Below are positions 58,802-64,000 of a stretch of 64,000 bases of DNA, piece by piece. The stretch spans positions 62,001-126,000 of the forward strand of contig NZ_FRAY01000006.1 of the NCBI RefSeq assembly GCF_900142475.1, read 5' to 3'. The position numbers and the translations under genes are program-made. Origin of the DNA: Fibrobacter sp. UWH4. GTDB lineage: Bacteria; Fibrobacterota; Fibrobacteria; Fibrobacterales; Fibrobacteraceae. The notes under the pieces are model-generated. The model was not told the origin of the DNA and searched no databases. It saw only the letters and a program-made list of their open reading frames with translations. The first letter of the stretch is position 1. Each line of letters opens with the position of its first letter.

Positions 58802-60046
58802 CTATTCCCTATGTTCGTATAGGTACAGGTTCGCCTCGGGTACTGCGAGGTCGGAACCCTTGATTTTCCATTCGTCGTCGGTGCCGGTGCGGTACTTCAC
58901 CACCACGCGGTAGCGGTTGTCGGTCTTTAAGACGGCCTCAGGAACGGTCCAGAAGTTTTCGGTGCCCACGACCATTTCTAGTTCGTAGAAGTCACTAGTG
59001 TCGACACCGTAGATGGCGATGGATTTTACCATGTCCTTCGGGTTACGCACCTGGATTATGCTCCAGAATTCGCTGGCACCTTCCTTGACCCAGATGGACG
59101 TTGAATCGCCCCACACGCCGTCTACGCCCTCGCAGCTCACGAATTCCCATTCGCCGTAGTAGCGGCCCACCTGATTTCCCATGATGTCAGCGGCAGGGGC
59201 GCCGCCCAAGTCCACGCCGCAATCAGCATCGGGACAGCGGTCGGTAATGCGCACGGTCACATGCTTCCAGCCGTAGAGTGTTTTCGCCTTCACGCGCACG
59301 CAGCCGCCACAGGCCGCGCCGCCATTCCACGGGCCCTTTTCATCGCCAGGGGACACATTCACATGGATCGCCGCGTAGTATTGTATGTTAGTTTGTCCGT
59401 AGTTGCAGGCGCCACCGAGGCTCGTTTCTTTTGCCGTGATACTCCCGTAGGTGGTCACGGAACCCTTGCCGCCGTTTTCGGTGAGTTCGGGGTCTGCCGC
59501 GGTGTAGCTATCGCAGGCGGTGCACTTGCCGTCGTCGCCATCGTTATCGTCGCTGCTGGATTCTGGTGCTGCGCTCGACGAAGATAGCGCCACATTCACT
59601 GAGGAACTTGTCCCTTCGGCAAGCTCAGGGACCTTGGTTATTTCGGAGGAGCTTGAACCTTCGGCAAGCTCAGGGGCCTTGGTTGTTTCAGAGGAGCTTG
59701 AACCTTCGGCAGGCTCAGGGGCCTTGGTTATTTCGGAGGAGCTTGAACCTTCGGCAAGCTCAGGGGCCTTGGTTGTTTCAGAGGAGCTTGAACCTTCGGC
59801 AGGCTCAGGGGCCTTGGTTATTTCGGAGGAGCTTGAACCTTCGGCAAGCTCAGGGGCCTTGGTTGTTTCAGAGGAGCTTGAACCTTCGGCAGGCTCAGGG
59901 GCCTTGGTTATTTCGGAGGAACTTGACAGAAGCGAACTTTCGCTTGAAAGTGTATCGGTGGCACTCGCCGACGAATCATCACCGCAAGCAACAAAGCCTG
60001 CACCCAGCAGGGCGCTGAAACAAAAAGCAAGGGCATGAAGTCTCAT
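58802..60046 (-). CDS. Expansin-like lipoprotein with repetitive serine-rich linker
   Basis: Start MRLHALAFCFSALLGAGFVA gives 414 aa with lipobox GFVAC. After it comes a Ser/Glu-rich linker with seven 15-residue units (TKAPEPAEGSSSSET type). The C-terminal 240 residues resemble expansins/EXLX: TYGSITAKETSLGGACNYGQ, NGGAACGGCVRVKAKTLYGW, VTVRITDRCPDADCGVDLGG and APAADIMG, then a second sheet domain. Expansins loosen plant cell walls and are common in cellulose-degrading bacteria. The cysteine pairs and the DRCPDADCGVDL motif support the double-psi barrel. Surface anchoring is expected. Confidence 0.8.
   Translation of the reverse strand: MRLHALAFCFSALLGAGFVACGDDSSASATDTLSSESSLLSSSSEITKAPEPAEGSSSSETTKAPELAEGSSSSEITKAPEPAEGSSSSETTKAPELAEGSSSSEITKAPEPAEGSSSSETTKAPELAEGSSSSEITKVPELAEGTSSSVNVALSSSSAAPESSSDDNDGDDGKCTACDSYTAADPELTENGGKGSVTTYGSITAKETSLGGACNYGQTNIQYYAAIHVNVSPGDEKGPWNGGAACGGCVRVKAKTLYGWKHVTVRITDRCPDADCGVDLGGAPAADIMGNQVGRYYGEWEFVSCEGVDGVWGDSTSIWVKEGASEFWSIIQVRNPKDMVKSIAIYGVDTSDFYELEMVVGTENFWTVPEAVLKTDNRYRVVVKYRTGTDDEWKIKGSDLAVPEANLYLYEHRE
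59603..59920 (-). repeat. Seven 45-bp tandem units inside the expansin-like gene
   Basis: Each unit contains CTTCGGCAAGCTCAGGG or CTTCGGCAGGCTCAGGG (plus strand) followed by GCCTTGGTT and a serine-coding segment. Odd and even units alternate (ITKAPEP versus TTKAPEL), giving a 90-bp higher-order repeat. The 17-base core is the dispersed genomic element seen near 27.1, 10.6 and 61.9 kb. Confidence 0.85.
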
Positions 60047-60083
60047 ACCCTTGAATATAATATATTCTTTTAATGAAAAAGGG

Positions 60084-60290
60084 TGATCCCGGCACAAGGC
60101 CGGGATGACATGTGAGTGGTTGGCCGGGATGACAAATGAGCGCCTTACCAGTCGTTGCGCTCGTTGAGCGCAAGACCTTGCGGGTATCAAAAGCCAGCCT
60201 TACCAGTCATTGCGCTTCGCGCAAGACTCGACGGCTCGGCCATAGAAAAATGCAAGCATTTTTCTGCGGCGCTCGCCTTACCAGTCTTTG
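60084..60290. repeat. Cluster of palindromic and GCCTTACCAGTC repeats
   Basis: GATCCCGGCACAAGGCCGGG, then ATGAC (60084-60112), is followed by a second GGCCGGGATGACAAATGAG. The motif GCCTTACCAGTC occurs three times (60142, 60197, 60275); the last copy is the stop region of the TPR gene. A perfect hairpin GAAAAATGC/GCATTTTTC (60245-60264) could terminate that gene. No coding sequence is supported here between 60047 and 60277. Confidence 0.65.
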
Positions 60291-61084
60291 GCTGGTCTTG
60301 CCTGGCCGCGGATGGGTTTCCAGGGTTTGCGTTCGCCGTTCTGTTCGTCGAAGTCTTTCAGGAGCTGCGCCGCTTCTTCGGGGCTCATCTCGCCCATCTG
60401 CACAGGCTGTTCCTGGGGTTCCTCGCCGCCGTTACTGTCGCTGGAATTTTCCTGAGGCTGTTCGGGTTGCTGTTCTGGTTGCGCACCGCCTTCGCTGTCG
60501 GAGCTCCCTGCATCCGAGCTGCTGGACTGTCCGCCACCATTCTGGTTCTGGTCATCGGAAGCACTCGAAGAACTCTCGGAACCGCTGGAATTGCCTTCGC
60601 CATTCTGATCCTGGTTCTGCTGGTCCTGATTCTGGTCCTGCTGATCCTTGTTTTGATCCTGGTTCTGGTCCTGATTATTATCCTGATTCTTGTCGTTCTT
60701 CTTGTTCTCGTTCTTCTGCTCGTCCTTGGCCTCGTGGATACGGTCAAGGAGCATTTGCAGTTTCTGGTCGTTCGGATAATATTGCAGGCCTTCGTTACAA
60801 GTAATTTCGGCAGAAGGCAGGCGGTTTTCGATGTACTGGAAGGCGGCGTCGCTGTAATAGGCACTTGCTGACTTCGGGGCGGCAAAGGCCGACACTGCAG
60901 CCAAAAGAATTACAAACGCAAATGCAAGAATATGAGGCCTGGACCCTATCGCTACGCTCCAGGGTGACAGGTGACTGGTTTCCGCAAACTTGCTTCCGCT
61001 TGAATCGGGACTAGACCCCGTCGCTACGCTCCAGGGTGACAAGCAACAAACCTGAGCTCCGAATTCTGAATTCTGAATTTTCAT
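60278..61084 (-). CDS. Secreted TPR-like protein with QNQD-rich segment and repeat-derived N-terminus
   Basis: ATG at 61084 overlaps the previous stop (TGATG). The first 50 residues (MKIQNSEFGAQVCCLSPWSV and LSPWSVAIGSRPH) are translated from dispersed repeats; the signal peptide-like helix RPHILAFAFVILLAAVSAFA lies behind them. No other start codon lies in frame ahead of the helix. A TPR-like pair (ASAYYSDAAFQYIENRLPSA) follows, then a long Gln/Asn/Asp segment (NQDQNQDQNKDQQDQNQDQQ) and a Ser-rich region. Proteins of this sort resemble BatC-type partners. It ends RPAKDW. Confidence 0.6.
   Translation of the reverse strand: MKIQNSEFGAQVCCLSPWSVATGSSPDSSGSKFAETSHLSPWSVAIGSRPHILAFAFVILLAAVSAFAAPKSASAYYSDAAFQYIENRLPSAEITCNEGLQYYPNDQKLQMLLDRIHEAKDEQKNENKKNDKNQDNNQDQNQDQNKDQQDQNQDQQNQDQNGEGNSSGSESSSSASDDQNQNGGGQSSSSDAGSSDSEGGAQPEQQPEQPQENSSDSNGGEEPQEQPVQMGEMSPEEAAQLLKDFDEQNGERKPWKPIRGQARPAKDW
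60949..61040. repeat. Two CTGGAGCGTAGCGACGGGGT-type elements in the TPR gene 5' end
   Basis: On the minus strand CACCCTGGAGCGTAGCGACG, then GGGTC, occurs twice (60953 and 61020 region), encoding LSPWSVAIGS and LSPWSVATGS. A degenerate relative lies at 10764-10804. Confidence 0.75.
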
Positions 61085-61827
61085 CAGATTACCTCCAGGT
61101 CGTTGTCGGTGTTGCTTGCGTCAATTTTCGCCTTGGGCTTCCTGCCCGCCTTGATTTCGATGACGTCGTCGATGCGCTGCACGTGTCCGCTCAGCTGGCC
61201 CGCGGTCTCGTCTTCGGCAATCAGGTTCTCGAGCATTTCCTTCGCTTCGGCATACTTGCCATCCTTGCAAAGCTGGAGTGCACGTGCCAGAACTTCCTTA
61301 GCCTTGTCGCTCAGGGGCGGCTGTTTCTGGTCGTTGTTCTGGTCCTGGTTTTGATCCTGATTCTGCTTTTGCTTGTCGAGTTCTTCTTTCAGCTTGCGCT
61401 GCACGATTTCCACGTTCTTCTTGGCGTTCTCGAAATTGTTGTCGAGGTCAATCGCCTTTTTCAGGTACGCCACCGATTCGCGCCACGCGGCAATGCGTTC
61501 GCTACCTTCGGCCGCCTTTTCGCCCATGCGGAAATGCGTATTCGCCAAATTGTAGGCAGCCTTCGCCGCCATATTCTTGTCGGGCATGCGCACGGCGCTT
61601 TCAAGCTCTTTCTTGGCCTCTTCGTAGTTGCCGAGCCTGTACTGGCAAGTTCCGATATTGTAGAACAGGAGCGGGTTCGCAGGTTCGGCCTCGCGGGCCT
61701 TCATGTACTTTTCGAGCGCTCCGGCATAGTCGCCGTTCTTGAACAGTTTATTGCCGTCGTTAATGGGGCGCGCCCACAGGCCTACCGACAGCAGGCATAC
61801 ACAAATCAACAAAAAACGCATCTTCAT
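61084..61827 (-). CDS. Secreted TPR protein (BatC-like)
   Basis: Start MKMRFLLICVCLLSVGLWAR (61827, or 61821) encodes a signal peptide. TPR repeats follow: NKLFKNGDYAGALEKYMKAR, LLFYNIGTCQYRLGNYEEAK and KAAYNLANTHFRMGEKAAEG, then YLKKAIDLDNNFENAKKNVE. A Gln/Asn/Asp stretch (KQNQDQNQDQNNDQKQPP) precedes a last helical domain. Bat-operon proteins of this sort support envelope integrity with DUF58 and VWA proteins, but none of those is adjacent here. The start is preceded by GGAAG. 247 aa. Confidence 0.7.
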   Translation of the reverse strand: MKMRFLLICVCLLSVGLWARPINDGNKLFKNGDYAGALEKYMKAREAEPANPLLFYNIGTCQYRLGNYEEAKKELESAVRMPDKNMAAKAAYNLANTHFRMGEKAAEGSERIAAWRESVAYLKKAIDLDNNFENAKKNVEIVQRKLKEELDKQKQNQDQNQDQNNDQKQPPLSDKAKEVLARALQLCKDGKYAEAKEMLENLIAEDETAGQLSGHVQRIDDVIEIKAGRKPKAKIDASNTDNDLEVI

Positions 61828-61849
61828 TCTTCCATGGATAGCTCGGCCA

Positions 61850-61887
61850 TTCGGCATGGTTCGGCAGGCTCACCAACCGAGCTCAGG
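61850..61887. repeat. Dispersed repeat TTCGGCATGGTTCGGCAGGC-type, copy 2
   Basis: Same 38 bases as 10540-10577, lying between the glycosyltransferase-like gene and the TPR gene. Confidence 0.8.
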
Positions 61888-61921
61888 AACCTAGAGTTCG
61901 CCGTCCCGAACTAACTTGTTT

Positions 61922-63676
61922 CTACATAGCAAGAATATACAAAATCACCGTGCTCAAGGCAAATGTCGCCACCAGCGCGTAACCGAGCACTTTCCACTTG
62001 ACCGAAGAGCCTTCCAGGGTAATTCCCGTCGCCATGAAGGGTATCATGCTCAACACGACCGGTGCAATGTACCTGAAGTCGTTGCTGCAAGAGAACGGCA
62101 CCTTGATACGCAAGACCATCAGCGCGCCAAAGAACGCCGCCGCCTGCAACAACAGAATCCAGTGCATCGCTTGCAGTTTCGTCTTCCAGAATCCGCGGGC
62201 CGCATACACCATGAGTCCGAGGAAAGACACGCTCATCAAGGTCGCGAGCGTCCTACCGGTCTCGTTGCGCACCAGTTCAAATTCACCGAACATCGACGAC
62301 TTGAACGCATAATTCCAGAAGAACTCGCGTCCCCATTCCTCGTTCCAAGCACTCGTGTAAGGATGCGTCACGAAGGATTTCAAGTCAAAGAAAATGTAGT
62401 TGAACGCCTCGTTGCCAACCCTCAACCGTCCGTTCAGGCCGCTCGAATTGCCCACCAGGTCCGCATCGCCGAGCAATTTCTGCAAAGCGAGCCCCGCAAG
62501 GAGCAACGCAAAAAACACCCACGCCACCACCTCGGACTTTGTCGGGTGCAAAAGCCTCGCGCTCCGAACGTAACCGCCAACGGCAAACAGGAAAACCATC
62601 CCGATGGTCACCACGCCCGTCGTCTTGGTCCACACCGCAAGTGCCGCTGCAAGGACCGCCACAATCAGGAACTTGCCACGACCTTCGTTGAAATACTTTA
62701 CACCGCCCCACAAGCAAAGCACATGCATCAGGCAGAACATCTGGTCGTTACCGATGCGGGGCGACATCAAAATCAGCACAGGCCACATCGTCCACAGCAG
62801 CGATGCAATTCCAAGCGCACCGCCCGACATGAAATTCTTCAGGAACAGGATTCCAAGGAAAAGCGTGAGCACCGACAGCAGCAAGCTGAACGCCTGCAAC
62901 CCCGTCGTTCCCGTAACTCCCATCCAGTTCCCCAGAACGAACGCAGGAGCTGCCGTTACGTAATAAACCGGCGGATGGTAACAAGTCCAGCAGTCATCGA
63001 CTCCAGGAATGGCATGGTTGTCGAGGACGTACTGTACGTAGGCAACATGCCCGTCAACATCGTTCGAGTAAGTCGTGTACGGCACGTTCGCAAAAAACAC
63101 CGTCCTGAGGAGCACTCCTAACAAAAAGAGGAAAAGGATTCCACCGCGCAACTTGAACCGCCGCGCCACAAACATGCAGAGCAACGCAAAAAAGACCACC
63201 GCGCCGACATTCGCCACACGTGTCAAGAACGACGTCTGGTAGATAAATACATTCAGTCCTGCATTTCCGCCGTTGTTCTTCAGGTAGAACGTATAGTGAG
63301 TCCTGTCGCCCACCCGATGCGGCGCAGTCACGCTGTCGTCCAGCAGGAAACCTTTCGTAAAATTACAGCGCCCCGGCTCCGACCTGATTTCCAGATTTTG
63401 TCCATTGATTACAATTCCCTCGGCGCAATCGTCGGGAACCACGCGCAGGTCGTACGGAGTACGGTAGACATTCTTGATATCCAGTTCAACCTGGAACACT
63501 TCCCCATCCCGCATTTTCTTGGTAACGGGAAGGCTTACTTTCTCCATAGAAGCGCCCTGCCTCAGCACGACGTTTTCGACTGAAACCCTCAACGCAAAAC
63601 CGACGACGAGGCTTGCCGCCAACAGCAATGCACAATAGAGTTCAGGGAGCCTGAAAATTCCGAGCAATTTTTTCAT
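61922..63676 (-). CDS. GT-C-type membrane glycosyltransferase, family 39-like
   Basis: ATG at 63676 gives 584 aa. A first helix (LPELYCALLLAASLVVGFAL) is followed by a beta-rich periplasmic domain (about residues 35-135), then ten or so membrane helices. YTTYSNDVDGHVAYVQYVLD with DDCWTCYHPPVYYVTAAPAF fits the acidic-His-Pro loop of dolichyl/undecaprenyl-phosphate mannosyltransferase (PMT)-like GT-C enzymes. Such enzymes transfer sugars from lipid carriers at the membrane outer face. The neighbouring FAD-dependent gene suggests a polysaccharide or glycoprotein pathway. Acceptor and sugar are unknown. Confidence 0.7.
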   Translation of the reverse strand: MKKLLGIFRLPELYCALLLAASLVVGFALRVSVENVVLRQGASMEKVSLPVTKKMRDGEVFQVELDIKNVYRTPYDLRVVPDDCAEGIVINGQNLEIRSEPGRCNFTKGFLLDDSVTAPHRVGDRTHYTFYLKNNGGNAGLNVFIYQTSFLTRVANVGAVVFFALLCMFVARRFKLRGGILFLFLLGVLLRTVFFANVPYTTYSNDVDGHVAYVQYVLDNHAIPGVDDCWTCYHPPVYYVTAAPAFVLGNWMGVTGTTGLQAFSLLLSVLTLFLGILFLKNFMSGGALGIASLLWTMWPVLILMSPRIGNDQMFCLMHVLCLWGGVKYFNEGRGKFLIVAVLAAALAVWTKTTGVVTIGMVFLFAVGGYVRSARLLHPTKSEVVAWVFFALLLAGLALQKLLGDADLVGNSSGLNGRLRVGNEAFNYIFFDLKSFVTHPYTSAWNEEWGREFFWNYAFKSSMFGEFELVRNETGRTLATLMSVSFLGLMVYAARGFWKTKLQAMHWILLLQAAAFFGALMVLRIKVPFSCSNDFRYIAPVVLSMIPFMATGITLEGSSVKWKVLGYALVATFALSTVILYILAM

Positions 63677-63687
63677 CAGAGGCACCG

Positions 63688-64000
63688 CTACGCTTTCTTG
63701 CCTTCGTGGTATTCTTCTTCGCTATTCACGTTCCAGAGGGCAGTCTTGTCGGTAGAATTTTCGCGGATGCATTTCGCGACTTCCATGGCTGCGAGCATGC
63801 TGTGGTCCATGTTGTTGTACTTGTGCATGCCGTTGCGGCCCATCAGGAAAAGGTTCTCGATGGGGTCCACATAGGCGCGCACCTTGTCGAATTCGCCATA
63901 GGTGCCGAAGTAGGCGGGGTACGCCTTCTTGATATGGAACACCACAGAATCGCGGACGGACGCGGGCTTTGCCACGTGAATCTTGTCGAGTTCCGCAATC
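63688..64000 (-). CDS. Partial FAD-dependent oxidoreductase (C-terminal end)
   Basis: The gene runs off the window; the visible 103 residues are its C-terminus, ending YHEGKKA. Motifs AYPAYFGTYGEFDKVRAYVD, NLFLMGRNGMHKYNNMDHSM and LAAMEVAKCI match the end of UDP-galactopyranose-mutase-like or protoporphyrinogen-oxidase-like FAD enzymes (GRNGMHKYNNMDH is characteristic). The frame is open through 64000 (IAELDKIHVAKPASV), so an internal start codon must not be taken as the true one. It is followed after 3 bases by the glycosyltransferase gene. Confidence 0.7.
   Translation of the reverse strand, partial: IAELDKIHVAKPASVRDSVVFHIKKAYPAYFGTYGEFDKVRAYVDPIENLFLMGRNGMHKYNNMDHSMLAAMEVAKCIRENSTDKTALWNVNSEEEYHEGKKA

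Noticed and set aside
60047-60190. N-terminal extension of the expansin-like gene with CAQRAQRLVRRS
   Set aside because: It consists of palindromic repeats, and the lipoprotein signal peptide starts at MRLHALAF with a lipobox at the right distance.

Overview
This window most likely comes from a Fibrobacter-like bacterium (phylum Fibrobacterota). The supporting evidence is a regulator of the TIGR02147/DUF4423 paralog type, a PorV/PorQ-type outer-membrane protein, a lipoprotein with an expansin-like domain behind a long serine-rich linker, and many short dispersed palindromic repeats. The DNA looks chromosomal: housekeeping genes (rsmG, queH, purF, a MetY-type sulfhydrylase, nhaA) alternate with accessory defence and toxin-antitoxin modules. 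No rRNA or tRNA gene was recognised.

Layout. 0-10.5 kb: a membrane-anchored protein overlapping a PorV-like barrel with an inserted beta-propeller, rsmG, a secreted protein, a NUDIX hydrolase behind a nitrilase-fold protein, a hairpin-rich candidate RNA, queH, a lipoprotein and its TIGR02147 regulator. 10.5-18.8 kb: a repeat-rich spacer, a class I aminotransferase, a YgiQ-type radical SAM protein, metY, an EamA transporter and purF. 18.8-25.8 kb: an overlapping minus-strand operon with two hybrid histidine-kinase-like proteins, both lacking the phospho-accepting histidine, on either side of a BMP-family binding protein, followed by NUDIX and DUF1653 genes. 25.9-38 kb: a serine hydrolase, TauE/SafE exporter, GIY-YIG protein, nhaA, a spacer with three TTACATACT hairpins, a PD-(D/E)XK-like protein, a DUF58 protein, a sigma-like protein with a double-AAA ATPase, and an EF-G/TetM-like GTPase. 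38-43.5 kb: a LysR regulator, a cytX-pdxK-radical SAM operon sharing its operator-like sequence, and a YolD-like/Y-family polymerase pair. 43.5-47 kb: an Rpn-type nuclease and a 741-bp direct duplication carrying truncated DUF1016 genes around a RhuM gene.

47-57.1 kb is a complete type I-E CRISPR-Cas locus with 27 repeats and 26 spacers at a strict 61-bp period. The genes run cas3-cse1-cse2-cas6e-cas7-cas5-cas1-cas2, with cas6e displaced from its usual place after cas5. Divergent from cas3 is a three-gene hipB-hipS-hipT toxin-antitoxin operon with two palindromic operators around its promoter. The window ends with the expansin-like lipoprotein, two TPR proteins with Gln/Asn/Asp-rich segments, a GT-C-type membrane glycosyltransferase and a cut-off FAD-dependent oxidoreductase.

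A recurring theme is that dispersed palindromic repeats have entered coding sequence: the queH N-terminus, an EF-G-like loop, the expansin linker (seven 45-bp units) and the region ahead of a TPR protein's signal peptide. The most unusual candidate systems are the histidine-less kinase pair with its BMP protein, the repeat-to-protein exaptation, the triple TTACATACT hairpin array and the candidate RNA at 7.35-7.57 kb. All functional assignments come from reading motifs by eye; no database search was run.
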